In this document: positions 1 to 9,797 of the stretch, one piece after another
How the letters are laid out: each line of letters opens with the position of its first letter
Numbering within the stretch: the stretch's first letter is position 1
Assembly (NCBI RefSeq): GCF_001043955.1
Contig: NZ_LABZ01000067.1
Span: forward strand, 1 to 36,911
Length of the DNA stretch: 36,911 nucleotides
Source: Methylobacterium tarhaniae
GTDB taxonomy: Bacteria; Pseudomonadota; Alphaproteobacteria; Rhizobiales; Beijerinckiaceae
Reading direction: 5' to 3'
Notes under the pieces: generated by a model
Database searches by the model: none
Told to the model about the DNA's origin: nothing
What the model saw: the letters and a program-made list of their open reading frames with translations, nothing else
Program-made: the position numbers and the translations under genes

Positions 1-340
<340 letters not shown>

Positions 341-451
341 CTCTCATGATCCGTGTCCGGATCAATCCAACAACCACACACGATGAAGACACGTAGGCGG
401 CCCAAGCGGCTGCCACTCACAAAAAATGCTTGCCGAACGGACGTGCTTGGC

Positions 452-573
452 CGGTCTGGTGGTCAGAGCGGGGTGATCAGAACCCGATCCCATCTCGAAC
501 TCGGCCGTTAACCGCCCCAGCGCCTATGGTACTGTGTCTCAAGACATGGGAGAGTCGGTCACCGCCAGACCTG
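452..573 (+). rRNA. rrf: 5S ribosomal RNA
   Basis: The conserved 5S core CCCGATCCCATCTCGAACTC is present around 484-503. The terminal helix I is visible as GGTCTGG (453-459) pairing with CCAGACC (565-571), giving about 120 nt, the normal length. It sits about 110 nt after the 23S end and 40 nt before tRNA-fMet, as expected for an rRNA operon. The end points are approximate. Confidence 0.95.
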
Positions 574-615
574 CCAAGCACGTCACCACATTCCCTCACC
601 ACGATCACACCCTGG

Positions 616-692
<77 letters not shown>

Positions 693-1279
693 AATTTGAA
701 CACCAGCAAGCCCGCCGCGCTTAGCGCAGCAGTTTGCCTGGCGCACGGCTCTGGACAGAACGAGGTGACGCCGGATGTACGCGCACTTCGCTGATGGACC
801 AGGGTCGGGTGCAGGTCGAGGCCACCCCGACACCGGCGCACTACTCCCGCGAGGGATAGCCCATCGCTCTTCGGCCGGTGGAGTAAGCAGACGTGCTCGC
901 ACCCTCGACGCTGCACAAACCCCTCCCAATAGCCCGTCCCTGTCGCAAGGGGCGGGCTTTTTGCGTTTGGAGGTTGCATCCACAGCCGACAGGAATGTCA
1001 CCGCTCCAGGAGCCGGCGAGGTAATTCCTCACCTGTCCTGCTCAGGACGCCGTGGATGACCTATCAACGGACAGAATTATGGCTTGTAGCGGTCTGCCGG
1101 CGAGGGTCGATCCGGATCACTCGCAGGACCCAGCACCTCGGTGAGTCGCCGGTTGCTCAAGGAGCGATCGCCTTGCTCCGTATGGTCAGGATCGCTCTGA
1201 CTCGGGTTTCCGGGGCTCGCCCCGACGCTTCGCTTCGCGAACCCCTCCGCTCGATCTTCGCCCTTTGGCTCGGCCATCA
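693..1279. other. Gene-free stretch downstream of the rRNA operon
   Basis: No open frame here has both a ribosome binding site and convincing protein character. The stretch holds one good intrinsic terminator (listed separately) and a GC-rich imperfect hairpin around 1210-1250 built from GGGGCTCGCCCC and CGCTTCGCTTCGCG. The hairpin may end transcription of the small reverse-strand gene that stops at 1280. Confidence 0.5.
932..965 (+). terminator. Intrinsic terminator after the rRNA/tRNA operon
   Basis: GCCCGTCCC pairs with GGGGCGGGC across an 8-nt loop, a nine-pair stem with one U-G wobble. It is followed immediately by five T residues. It lies 240 nt downstream of tRNA-fMet on the same strand, so it is the likely end of the rRNA transcript. 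Confidence 0.85.
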
Positions 1280-1483
1280 TCAGCGCCCGTCGTTCTTCAG
1301 AGAGCCGCTCGGCTCCCCCTTGGTCTGGCCGCCGCCGGTGCCAATCGAACCAACACTCGCAGCCGGTGAACCACCAGGACGCGTGCCGCCGGGCTGAAGC
1401 GGGGTCGCCAAGCCGCTGGAGGCCTTCGGTGGATCGGCGGAGGAGAACCCCTTGTTCGGGCTCTCGGGCTTACGGTCGTTCAT
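1280..1483 (-). CDS. Small Gly/Ser/Pro-rich protein of unknown function
   Basis: A 67-residue protein starting MNDRKPESPNKG. The start is chosen because GGAGGG lies 6 nt upstream; an upstream in-frame ATG lacks such a site. The sequence is low in hydrophobic and aromatic residues and rich in glycine, serine and proline, so it is probably intrinsically disordered and cytoplasmic, with no signal peptide or membrane span. It shares its strand with the Suv3-like helicase gene upstream (147 bp away) and could be read through from it. The family is not recognised. Support is the ribosome binding site and protein-like composition only. Confidence 0.55.
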   Translation of the reverse strand: MNDRKPESPNKGFSSADPPKASSGLATPLQPGGTRPGGSPAASVGSIGTGGGQTKGEPSGSLKNDGR

Positions 1484-1629
1484 CGGCAACCCTCCGGATG
1501 ATCGATGGGTCAATCAGCAGCAGGTGCGCCGGTTTCAGCGGAGCCACAAAGTGTTGGCCAACGTGACCACCTGAGCCTGCAACGACGGAGCGCAGTCTCG
1601 GCGAGCTCGAGCGTGGTCCCGCCGCTGCT

Positions 1630-3774
1630 TCATCGGGCTCCCGCGGTTCGACGCGAGCGGCGCTCGACCTTACGCGTGGCCGTCTCCCTGAGATGCTGCT
1701 CAATTGCGTCGTTGGCTCGACCGCGCATGGCCCGGATCGCCTCTACATCGTCGAAGGTGTCGGGGAAACGTCGCGATAGCCACAGATAGGCGCTCGCCAG
1801 CTTGACCGTGCGCTCCTGGTAGTCGAGCTCCCCTCGCAGGTTCGCCCGAAGGGCCGGCACGCTGGCGCCCGCCGCACGTGCCTGGGTCCAGCGCTCCAGA
1901 ACCGCCATGGCGACCTCGTCGCGCCGATCTACCGGGCAGACCGAGAACGCGAACTTCTCCTGGATCGGCAGGCGTGCGCGATCGACCAGCCGGGCGACCT
2001 CGAGGATCTCCTCCAGAGCTGAGGGCTGGAACGGTGAGCCCGCGTAGAAGGTGGCGCGAGCGAAATGCGCCAGGACCTCGCGCAGGCTCTGGGTCTGCAT
2101 CTCATCGGCAACCGAGTTGATCGCGATCAGGTCGGGCCGGACGAAGAAGCGGGTGTCCGCGGCCGGTGCCGTCGGCGCACCGCCGAGCGCGGTCCTGAGC
2201 GGCGCAATGCCGTCCTCCTCGCAGGCCGCGACGTAGCCGACCTCCTGGTGCCCGAACCGGCCGGCTCGGCCGGCGATTTGCCGGATCTCGGAATTCGTCA
2301 GTGCGCGCTCCTCAACGCCGTCGAACTTGCGCACTGCCGAGAACACGATGCGCTTCAGGGGCCCAAGGTTCAGGCCCATGCCGATCGCGTCGGTGGTCAC
2401 GAGGACGTTCGCCTCGCCGGTACGGAAGCGGGCGGCCTCGGCCCTGCGCACCTCCGGCGAGAGCGCGCCGTAGATCGTCGCGACGTGGTGGCCGGCCGCG
2501 ACCAGGAACTCGCGGTTCTCGTGCACGGCGCGGCGCGAGAAGGCTACGACGGCGTCGCCCGGCTCGACCTTCTCCAGTGGGACCGGCTCGTCCATCAGCA
2601 CGAGGGGCGTCTTGCGCTCGAAGGTGACGACCTCCAGCGACTCACCAGCCGCCTCGGCCGCCCGGCGAACGTAGGCCAGAGCGTCGTCCGACCCGCAGAC
2701 GATGACGGTTTTGGCCGGCACGCCGAACAGGGCGTTGGTCCAGGCCCAGCCGCGATCGGGATCGGCGAGCATCTGGATCTCGTCGATCACCGCGACGTCG
2801 ACGGGTCGTGTCAGGTCGGCCGTCTCGATCGTGCGCGCGGTGTGCGTCGGGTTCGCCTCGCCGAGCACTTCCTCGCCCGTGACCATGCCGGCGCGCAGGC
2901 CCCGCTCCAGGAGCGTCTCATAGTTCTCGAGTGCCAGGAGGCGCAAAGGCGCGAGATAGGTGCCGGTCGCCGCTTCGGTCAGCATCTTGAGGGCGGCGTA
3001 GGTTTTGCCCGAGTTGGTGGGGCCCATGTGAAACAGGATGCGCCGATTGAGCCGACGCGCCGCGGTGAACTTCTCGATGTAGGCGCCGAAGCCGACTCGG
3101 TCCCGCAGGCGGCGGAGCCGGGAGTCCTGATGCGCAACTGTCCTGGCGCGTTTGCGCACGGGGGTGAGGGTGTGGAACAGCGATCCCGCGAGATCCTCGT
3201 CGAAGGCGAACGGCCGGGATCTCAGCGAGCGGTCGAGCTGCGCGATGTAGGCGGAAGCGTCGGCCCCGACCTCGTGCAGGTCGAGACGGATCTGGTCGCG
3301 CAGACGCTCAACCGGCCGGCGCAGCTCGCCGGTGACCCGAGCGGTGACCTGCGTGATGGCAGCGCGCAGCTCGTCGAGCCGCCACTTCGGGTCGTTGCGG
3401 TGCGCCATACCCCGGAGGATGGCGGTGACGGCTGCATCCGGCGGCGCGTCGACCCGCAGCTCCAGGCGGCCATCATCGAGGAGCGGGATCGCGACCCGCA
3501 CGCTCCAGGTGATGGCGTGGCTGCTCGAGACCACGGCCCTGAGGCCTGGGACCGCCCGCCGCAGCGCCTCGATGCCGGTCTCGGCGAAAGCGCGGTTGGC
3601 CTTCATCGCCCGCAAGCCGCGCACAACCCGAGCCTCGTCGACGTAGCCGCCGAACTCAGGCAGGCCGAGATGAGCCCGCAGAGCCTCAAGATCGACCGTC
3701 TGGGATGGCGGCCCCAGACGCGCGACGATCTCGCTCAGGATCTCGGTCGTGGGCTGCACGCGTCTACGTGGCAC
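1630..3774 (-). CDS. Suv3-like ATP-dependent RNA helicase
   Basis: A 714-residue superfamily 2 helicase of the Suv3 type, the family to which the mitochondrial degradosome helicase SUPV3L1 belongs. Motif I is GPTNSGKT (251-258), motif II DEIQ (331-334), motif V TDAIGMGLN (461-469) and motif VI QIAGRAGR (499-506). The Walker B form DEIQ and the PTNSGKT loop are typical of Suv3 rather than ordinary DEAD-box proteins. An N-terminal 240-residue region precedes the helicase core and a Suv3-type helical C-terminal region follows it; the basic tail (KVERRSRR) could contact RNA. The expected role is 3'-to-5' unwinding of structured RNA for turnover with an exonuclease. The start is GTG with GAGGAGG six nt upstream. 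It lies just downstream of hflX on the same strand. Confidence 0.92.
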   Translation of the reverse strand: MPRRRVQPTTEILSEIVARLGPPSQTVDLEALRAHLGLPEFGGYVDEARVVRGLRAMKANRAFAETGIEALRRAVPGLRAVVSSSHAITWSVRVAIPLLDDGRLELRVDAPPDAAVTAILRGMAHRNDPKWRLDELRAAITQVTARVTGELRRPVERLRDQIRLDLHEVGADASAYIAQLDRSLRSRPFAFDEDLAGSLFHTLTPVRKRARTVAHQDSRLRRLRDRVGFGAYIEKFTAARRLNRRILFHMGPTNSGKTYAALKMLTEAATGTYLAPLRLLALENYETLLERGLRAGMVTGEEVLGEANPTHTARTIETADLTRPVDVAVIDEIQMLADPDRGWAWTNALFGVPAKTVIVCGSDDALAYVRRAAEAAGESLEVVTFERKTPLVLMDEPVPLEKVEPGDAVVAFSRRAVHENREFLVAAGHHVATIYGALSPEVRRAEAARFRTGEANVLVTTDAIGMGLNLGPLKRIVFSAVRKFDGVEERALTNSEIRQIAGRAGRFGHQEVGYVAACEEDGIAPLRTALGGAPTAPAADTRFFVRPDLIAINSVADEMQTQSLREVLAHFARATFYAGSPFQPSALEEILEVARLVDRARLPIQEKFAFSVCPVDRRDEVAMAVLERWTQARAAGASVPALRANLRGELDYQERTVKLASAYLWLSRRFPDTFDDVEAIRAMRGRANDAIEQHLRETATRKVERRSRRTAGAR

Positions 3775-3889
3775 GGATTGCCTCCTCTCTCCCTGCGCTT
3801 TGGGCAGGGGCTCTTCGTCACCGCCGGCGGGATCGCAAGGCTGCCCGTCGACGAGGCCCCCGTTCTCGCCGCTCGATCCGGCAAGGACC

Positions 3890-5315
3890 TCATCCCGTTC
3901 GGTGGAGCGTCCGTGCCCCAGGGAAGCGATGGAGGAAGCGTGGCTCCTTCTCCGGCGCGATCCGGATGGCGAGGTGCACCGTGCCGTTCACCTCCTCGCG
4001 CCGGTCGAGCACTTCGGCGTTCTCATAGAGCCAGTGCAGCTGCGCACCGTCCTCGGGTGCAAGTACCACCGCGAAGGCCGAGCGGCTGCGTGCCAAGCGC
4101 GCCTCGATGCGGCTTGTGAGCGCCGAGAGCCCCTCCCCGGTCACGGCCGAGACCAGGACCGGCGCTGTGCTGTCACGGTCGTGGCGGCCGTTCTCGCCGT
4201 CCTTGATGCTGAGGTTGAGCAGACGCGTGCGCTCGGCTTCATCGAGCAGGTCGGCCTTGTTCCACACCTCGATGATGCGGTCGGCATGGGAGCGGATGCC
4301 GAGCTCATCGAGAACCTGTCCCACATCCTCGGCCTGGGCCTGGGTGTCGGGATGGGCGACGTCGCGGACGTGGAGCAGGATGTCGGCCTCGATCACGTCC
4401 TCCAGCGTCGCCCGGGAATGCGGCGATCAGCATGGTCGGCAGGTCGGAGATGAAGCCCACCGTGTCGGACAGGATCACGGTCTCGCCATGCGGCATCCGG
4501 GTGGCCCGTGCGGTCGGGTCGAGGGTGGCGAACAGCATGTTCTCGGCCAGCACGTCGGCCTTGGTCAGGGCGTTGAACAAGGTCGACTTGCCCGCATTGG
4601 TGTAGCCGACCAGTGCCACGATCGGGTACGGCACGCGCGCCCGGCTGCGGCGGTGCAGGCCGCGGGTGCGTGTCACGCTCTCGAGCTCACGCTCGATGCG
4701 GGTCATCCGCTCCTGGATCATCCGCCTGTCGGCCTCGATCTGGGTCTCGCCCGGGCCGCCGAGGAAGCCGAAGCCGCCGCGCTGGCGCTCGAGGTGGGTC
4801 CAGGACCGCACCAGGCGGCTACGCTGGTAGGCGAGATGGGCGTGCTCGACCTGGAGCGTGCCCTCGCGGGTCGAGGCGCGGCGCCCGAAGATCTCCAGGA
4901 TCAGGCCGGTGCGGTCGATGACCTTGACGCCCCAGGCCTTCTCCAGGTTGCGCTGCTGCACCGGCGACAGGGCGCAATCCATCACCACGAGGCCGACCTC
5001 CTCCGCCTTGATCAGGCCGGCCAGCTCGTCGACGCGTCCCTTGCCGAGGTAGGTCGCTGGGCGGATCCTGGGCAGGTTCAGCGGAATGGCCTGGACCACG
5101 TTGAGATCGACGGCCGCCGCGAGGCCCGCGGCCTCGTCGAGGCGTGCTGCTATGGAGCGCAGGTTCTGAGTCTGCGCTGCGCCGGAGGCCGAGGCTGACG
5201 CATTGTGGGTCGGATAGGGGCCGATCACGAGTGTTCGCGTGCGCGCCGCGATCTCGATCTCCGGAGGGCCTGGTGGCTGAAGGCGGACGTCGTCCGAGAC
5301 AGGATACTCACTCAT
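3890..5315 (-). pseudogene. hflX: hflX ribosome-associated GTPase, split by a frameshift
   Basis: HflX is a translational GTPase-family protein that binds and splits stalled 70S ribosomes. The N-terminal part (5315 down to about 4415) has the glycine-rich linker [21 protein letters not shown]1 GYTNAGKS (residues 237-244) and G3 DTVGF (284-288). The frame is then lost: after PTMLIAAF the reading frame needs [11 protein letters not shown], which is in the next frame. The cause is a single extra G in the run CGCCCGGGAATG on the + strand near 4411-4420. The second frame carries G4 NKAD and a normal C-terminus, ending at 3890. Total length without the shift is about 475 residues, normal for the family. 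It may be a true pseudogene, a recent mutation or an assembly error in a GC-rich run. The N-terminal half alone lacks G4 and could not bind GTP specifically. Confidence 0.9.
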
Positions 5316-5668
5316 GACGGTCTTAATTCCCGTCGGGCTTAAAAGGTGCCGGTCACAGCGCTCCCCCTCGTCGCTCCAGGCGTGAGCAAGGTGGCTGGCT
5401 CACTCGCGGCGTACCTCGTACCGGCGAGGGGGATCTGTCTGGCACCAGGAGGAGATCAACAGACCGGGGCGCTAATTCGGCAGGACCTGGATCCGCGCGG
5501 CTCAGGGGTATCTACGCCCGGCCTTCAGGGCCACCGAGGCATCGGGCATCCTGCTCAATCCTGTCCGGACTGCCGGTTGTAGGTCGAGGATGGCGAGCTG
5601 CGAGCCTATCGGGCATCACCATGCAACCTATGGCAAAGACGATCCATACCGAGATGGTACGATCGGGC
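5316..5668. other. Intergenic stretch upstream of hflX
   Basis: No gene is visible. The hflX promoter should lie here on the reverse strand, but I see no convincing -35/-10 pair. hfq, which often precedes hflX in proteobacteria, is absent from this stretch and from the window. Confidence 0.4.
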
Positions 5669-5887
5669 ATGGGCAGCAAGAAACTTACGGCGTTCACGGT
5701 GGCCGTGAAATCCCAAGGTGACAACCAGCTCTTTACCTGCGCTGTCTTGGTCGGAGATGCCACGGACGCGCTCGACACCATCAAAGCTGTGTACGGTAGA
5801 GAGGCTCAAACGGAGCTGTGCGGCCACCTCTCTACCAAGCTCGCTGCTCAGCTAAAGCTCAAACCTGGCAAGCCGACCCCGATCTAA
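5669..5887 (+). CDS. Small conserved-looking protein of unknown function
   Basis: A 72-residue open frame beginning MGSKKLTAFTVAVKS. Alternating hydrophobic and polar residues (LTAFTVAVKS, LFTCAVLVGD) suggest beta strands followed by an alpha helix (DATDALDTIKAVYG), a compact alpha/beta fold. In-frame ATGs exist upstream at 5621, 5630 and 5654; none has a good Shine-Dalgarno sequence, so the start is uncertain. It is lysine-rich at the C-terminus, without a signal peptide or membrane span. The family is not recognised. Confidence 0.5.
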   Translation: MGSKKLTAFTVAVKSQGDNQLFTCAVLVGDATDALDTIKAVYGREAQTELCGHLSTKLAAQLKLKPGKPTPI

Positions 5888-6014
5888 CGTCAGTGCATCA
5901 TCATCTTGGCCAGACGCAAGAGAGCCTTGCTTGAAATTGATCTTGCGACGCGCCCCTGCACCGTTCCACAAACGAGTTGGCTCGCCAGCACAGATCCCGA
6001 GCAAGAGGTAATGT

Positions 6015-6242
6015 ATGGTTGGACCATCACAGCCCATTCACGATGCCACGATGAAGAAGCTGGTTGCTCTCTTGCAGGAGCACCTGCCGAGCTCGGCTCA
6101 CCGTGCCCGCACCTACCTTCTCGAACAGCTCCATGCGCTGGAAGGCGAAGCCTTGGAGACCAGGGCCGACTTACGAACGCTTCAGTCGATCCGCGCAGCG
6201 CAGCACTTCATCCAGGCGAGCGATCCGCTCATGGGCGGGTAG
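6015..6242 (+). CDS. Small helical protein of unknown function
   Basis: A 75-residue protein beginning MVGPSQPIHDATMKK. AGAGG lies 7 nt upstream of the ATG. From residue 13 onward the sequence is strongly amphipathic and helical (KKLVALLQEHL, ARTYLLEQLHALEGEALETRADLRTLQSIR), suggesting a two-helix hairpin or small coiled coil. No motif identifies a function. It is codirectional with the preceding small gene but 127 bp away, and convergent with the gene at 6276-6485. Confidence 0.55.
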   Translation: MVGPSQPIHDATMKKLVALLQEHLPSSAHRARTYLLEQLHALEGEALETRADLRTLQSIRAAQHFIQASDPLMGG

Positions 6243-6275
6243 CGGTCTACTGGGCACGACTACAACCTTGAGGAG

Positions 6276-6485
6276 CTACTTGGTGATCCGCTTCGGCGAG
6301 ATCGGATCGCTGGCCGGGAACGTCTCTTCTACCGCCTGATCAAGCAACTGGTCCTGCCGCTCCTCAAGATCGTCGCCGGGCTTGAGCTGACCGGGAGCAC
6401 TGGCGGCCGCCAGATCCGCCTTGGCCTTGCCAGGATCGTGCGGGTGGTCCTCCTCGTCATCGGTGCTCTTCGTCGGGTCGATCAT
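6276..6485 (-). CDS. Small acidic protein with FPASDPI motif
   Basis: A 69-residue hydrophilic protein starting MIDPTKSTDDEED. GGAGGA is placed 5 nt before the ATG, which decides this start over an upstream in-frame one. The C-terminus has the motif LLDQAVEETFPASDPIS. This resembles a short motif (LDEALEETFPASDP-like) found at the end of many small uncharacterised proteobacterial proteins. It is probably a disordered soluble protein. The biochemical role is unknown. Confidence 0.7.
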   Translation of the reverse strand: MIDPTKSTDDEEDHPHDPGKAKADLAAASAPGQLKPGDDLEERQDQLLDQAVEETFPASDPISPKRITK

Positions 6486-6626
6486 TCGCGTCCTCCAAGT
6501 GCTAATGACACTCAACGTGCAGGATCTGGCGGTGTTCGTTCCGTCACTCTCTCCGAGCGCGCGCTTGGCCGGACGGATCAGAATTTCTACCGTCGTTCGC
6601 TCCCTTGGCGTTTTCACATAGTACCT

Positions 6627-6972
6627 ACCCCGAGCGGCCATTCCGCCTGTGGACCGGGATGTAAGAAAAACGACCCGTTCCTGACGGGCTATCGGGTCGG
6701 CCAAGGCTGACGCGCCTTACGCCGAGATCCCATTCTTCCGAGGATGTCAGGAAACCCTGTCAGCCATTTAGATGACAGGAAAACGCTCAAGGAGCCCGAC
6801 AATCGCGGTCCCCTGCCCGGTCCATTGAGGCCTGCCTCATCGGACCGGTCCAGATCGGCGTGTCTCGGGTCCACATAAGTGGCATCTCAGATTGGAAAGT
6901 GCCGTTGTTCGGCTTCTAAAGCCCGTCTGGACCGGCTATGCGCCCTCGACATGTCCGCATGGGTATACCCTA
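6627..6972 (+). repeat. Left copy of a long inverted dispersed repeat (decayed ORF inside)
   Basis: This segment aligns over about 345 bp to the reverse complement of 12652-12998. Strong blocks are CCAAGGCTGACGCGCCTTAC (6700-6719), TGTCAGGAAACC at 6745 and GGCATCTCAG-type sequence near 6880. The copy at the right end keeps an open reading frame; here the same frame starts MSGNPVSHLDDRK and stops after about 44 codons, so this copy is degenerate. The surrounding gene-free stretch 6486-7150 holds nothing else I can identify. Confidence 0.75.
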
Positions 6973-7150
6973 ACGGATTTTGGGCGTCGCCTTAGGCCGC
7001 TTTCGACCCCTCTCGGACGTTCGGGCGCGCCTCCTGTAATGACCGAAATTGGGCGAACAGCAGCCTACCTTTCCCAAGCCGCCGAAGCACCGCCTCAATC
7101 TGCACCGGCCGAACTGCTGGCCGAGCAAGATCCAACCCGGCACGGCGGCC

Positions 7151-7984
7151 TCAGTATGCGCCTTCGTCAGGGATGTTCAGTGTGGTGCCGCAAGCCTTGC
7201 AGTGCACCGCATCGGGCTCGTGCCGCTGCAGGCCACAGGTTGGGCAAGGAAAGCGCACCTTGTAGGGCCGGAATACCACCTGGGCGAGGCGGAAGAACAG
7301 CGTCACGCCGCAGATCATTACGAACACCGAGATCAGTCGCCCGGACGTGCCCGGCAGGGTGATATCGCCGTAGCCGGTGGTCGTCAGCGACGTGACTGTG
7401 AAGTAGAGCGCATCGACCGGGCTGCCGATTGCCGGGTTGCTGCCGACCTGCGTGACGTAGACCACGCCCGTCATCACGAACACGAACACCACCAGGTTGG
7501 TGGCGGCGAGGATCGCCTCCTCGTTGAGACGGAAGAACGGGCTGTCGTGGCGCAGGCGTTCTAGCAGCTGGTAGGTCCGCAGGAGGCGGAGCGTGCGCAG
7601 GATGCGCAAGAAGCCGACGCCCTGCACGAACATCGGCGCCAGGAACGAGACGATCGCCACCACATCCGTCCAGGTGCTCAAGCGCAGGAACTCGCGGGCG
7701 GGCGCCCGGCTGATCATCAGCCGGCCGAGGAAGTCGGCCAGCACGCCCAGGCCGAGAGCCACGTCCAGAGCGACGATCCACGGCGAGAGCGGCAGGAACG
7801 AAGTCACGATCACGAAGGCGACCGTCGCGATGTCGAACGCGAGCAGGGTGTAGCGGAAGCGGTGCGCCTGGTCGGTGTCGCCCTCGTAGAGGGCCTGCAG
7901 TCGGGCTTTCAGGGGGGTCATGGGTCCAGTCGGGCAGGTGGAGGTGCCCCATAGCGCATCTGGCGCCTGGGCGCCCGGTTGCAC
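7151..7984 (-). CDS. Voltage-gated-type potassium channel with C-terminal zinc ribbon
   Basis: A 277-residue six-segment ion channel. Hydrophobic segments lie at about 46-63, 69-88, 106-121, 160-180 and 215-232. An S4-like arginine ladder RILRTLRLLRTYQLL spans 127-141 and the K+ selectivity filter TTTGYGD is at 201-207. The C-terminus has CPTC (247-250) and CKAC (262-265), a small zinc-ribbon-like cytoplasmic tail that is unusual on a channel. The GTG start at 7984 has GAGG five nt upstream; an internal ATG at 7921 (residue 22) lacks a good site but would remove a non-conserved-looking leader. It is divergent from the small membrane protein and nhaA, so K+ and Na+/H+ transport genes sit side by side. 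Confidence 0.9.
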   Translation of the reverse strand: MQPGAQAPDALWGTSTCPTGPMTPLKARLQALYEGDTDQAHRFRYTLLAFDIATVAFVIVTSFLPLSPWIVALDVALGLGVLADFLGRLMISRAPAREFLRLSTWTDVVAIVSFLAPMFVQGVGFLRILRTLRLLRTYQLLERLRHDSPFFRLNEEAILAATNLVVFVFVMTGVVYVTQVGSNPAIGSPVDALYFTVTSLTTTGYGDITLPGTSGRLISVFVMICGVTLFFRLAQVVFRPYKVRFPCPTCGLQRHEPDAVHCKACGTTLNIPDEGAY

Positions 7985-8090
7985 ACTTTCCTCATCAATG
8001 GGATACGAGCGCCAAGGTGTGCGGCCTCATGATGAGGCTTGCAGGATCTCAACCGCTGGTCGGGCCGCCAGTGGGGGGAGACCTGTGCCC

Positions 8091-8291
8091 ATGCTTCATC
8101 CGACCAGCCACCGTCGTTTCCGGTTATCGGCCGCCCGCCGCCGCGCCCCGGTGGCCGTTCGCGCCGCCGACGTCGTCCTAGCGGTCGCGCTCGTCGCCAT
8201 CCTCGGTGTGGTCTGCCTCATGCTGGTCAGCAGCCTGATCGGCACCAGTGACGATCTGGCCACGGCCCCGACCTCAGCGCAGCCAGCGTGA
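8091..8291 (+). CDS. Small single-pass membrane protein
   Basis: A 66-residue protein. A basic N-terminus (HRRFRLSAARRRAP) is followed by one hydrophobic segment, roughly residues 27-48 (VLAVALVAILGVVCLMLVSSLI), and a short polar tail. The positive-inside rule predicts the N-terminus in the cytoplasm. GGGGGAG lies about 10 nt before the ATG. It precedes nhaA by 97 bp in the same direction. The role is unknown; it could be an accessory to the transporter, but only proximity supports that. Confidence 0.5.
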   Translation: MLHPTSHRRFRLSAARRRAPVAVRAADVVLAVALVAILGVVCLMLVSSLIGTSDDLATAPTSAQPA

Positions 8292-8388
8292 CAGGCCTGC
8301 CTCGGCCCGGCCGCCCTCATGAAAACAGTATCTCTGAACATCGGCAAGTTCCGCTGCCCCATCCCCTGCGGACCGGAAAGGTAACGGT

Positions 8389-9597
8389 ATGACTGTCCAG
8401 ACGCCGTTATCCATTCGCCGGCCGTTCTCGGCTTTGCGCTCCATGCTGCACAATGAAGCCAGCGGTGGCTTGGTGCTGATGGCGAGCGCCGCCCTCGCGC
8501 TGATCGTCGCCAATTCCTCCTATGCGGATACCTACTTTGAGGCACTGAAGGCCTATCTCGGCCCTCTGAGCCTGCTGCACTGGATCAACGACGCCTTGAT
8601 GGCGGTGTTCTTCCTACTGGTTGGTCTGGAGATCAAGCGCGAGATGCTGGACGGGCGGCTGCGCACCTGGCCGGACCGCATCCTGCCCGGCGTCGCCGCC
8701 CTCGGCGGCATGCTGATGCCGGCGCTGGTCTACGCAGCGATCAACTGGCACTCGCCAGAAACCCTGCGCGGCTGGGCGATCCCGGCCGCTACTGACATCG
8801 CCTTTGCGCTCGGAGTGCTCGCGCTGCTCGGCTCGCGCGTACCGGTCTCACTCAAGGTCTTTCTGACCGCGCTGGCGATCATCGACGACCTCGGCGCAGT
8901 TCTCATTATCGCGGCATTCTACACCGCCGATCTCTCGCTGCCGATGCTCGGCGGCGCGGGCCTGACGCTCGCCGTGCTCTACGGCCTGAACAAGGCCGGC
9001 GTCGCGCGCCTGTGGCCCTACTTGTTGCTCGGCGCCGTGCTGTGGGTGTTCGTGCTTAAGTCGGGCGTGCACGCCACAATCGCGGGCGTGCTGCTGGCGC
9101 TCACGATCCCCCTGCACGTCAGCATCGGCAAGCCGGACGATCCGACCTCGCCGCTGCACATTCTCGAACATGCCCTTCACCCGTGGTCGGCGTTCCTGAT
9201 CCTGCCGATCTTCGGGTTCGCCAACGCGGGCGTGTCGCTGGCCGGCTTCAAGCCGGGCATGCTGCTCGATCCGGTCACGCTCGGGGTCGCGCTCGGCCTG
9301 TTCGTCGGCAAGCAACTCGGCGTGTTCGGGTTCGTGCTGGCGGTGGTCAGGCTCGGCTGGGCGCAGCGACCGGCCCGCGCGACCTGGCTGCAGGTCTACG
9401 GGGTGGCGCTGCTCTGCGGGGTGGGGTTCACGATGAGCCTGTTCATCGGTCTCCTGGCGTTCGCCAGCAGCCCCGAGCTGGAGGCAGAGACCAAGATCGG
9501 CGTTCTAACCGGCTCGCTGCTCTGCATGGCAGCCGGGGCGCTGGTGCTCAGGCTGGCTCCACGTGCGCCCGCACCGGCAACGTCGCGAATGTCTTGA
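8389..9597 (+). CDS. nhaA: Na+/H+ antiporter NhaA
   Basis: A 402-residue integral membrane antiporter that exports Na+ (or Li+) in exchange for protons and sets cytoplasmic pH and sodium. Family landmarks are all present: [13 protein letters not shown] (74-86), [11 protein letters not shown] (132-142) with its aspartate, and [10 protein letters not shown] (163-172) with the paired ion-binding aspartates Asp166-Asp167. The length is close to the E. coli protein. The ATG follows AAAGGT with normal spacing. It lies next to the K+ channel within the repeat-bounded segment, suggesting a cation-homeostasis cargo. Confidence 0.97.
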   Translation: MTVQTPLSIRRPFSALRSMLHNEASGGLVLMASAALALIVANSSYADTYFEALKAYLGPLSLLHWINDALMAVFFLLVGLEIKREMLDGRLRTWPDRILPGVAALGGMLMPALVYAAINWHSPETLRGWAIPAATDIAFALGVLALLGSRVPVSLKVFLTALAIIDDLGAVLIIAAFYTADLSLPMLGGAGLTLAVLYGLNKAGVARLWPYLLLGAVLWVFVLKSGVHATIAGVLLALTIPLHVSIGKPDDPTSPLHILEHALHPWSAFLILPIFGFANAGVSLAGFKPGMLLDPVTLGVALGLFVGKQLGVFGFVLAVVRLGWAQRPARATWLQVYGVALLCGVGFTMSLFIGLLAFASSPELEAETKIGVLTGSLLCMAAGALVLRLAPRAPAPATSRMS

Positions 9598-9797
9598 TCA
9601 TCGAGGTGTGGGGTCGAATGGCCGAAGGACCGTTTCGACACGAGATCCGGATATTTGAAGCGGAGCTAACGAACATCTGCTCCCCACCCAGTGCGGCCCA
9701 TGGGAAGGTCCGCTGCTAGGCTGTCGACGAGATGGATGCGGGCGACTGGATGGGTTGGTTTTTCTGTCGGTCAGCTTCAGCTCGTCGATGGGGCGGG

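Noticed and set aside
2065..4119. A 684-codon open frame on the + strand
   Set aside because: It is antisense to the Suv3-like helicase and hflX and has no recognisable domains; the reverse-strand proteins carry all the helicase and GTPase motifs.
4107..5198. A 363-codon open frame on the + strand
   Set aside because: It lies opposite hflX and has low-complexity composition typical of antisense frames in GC-rich coding DNA.
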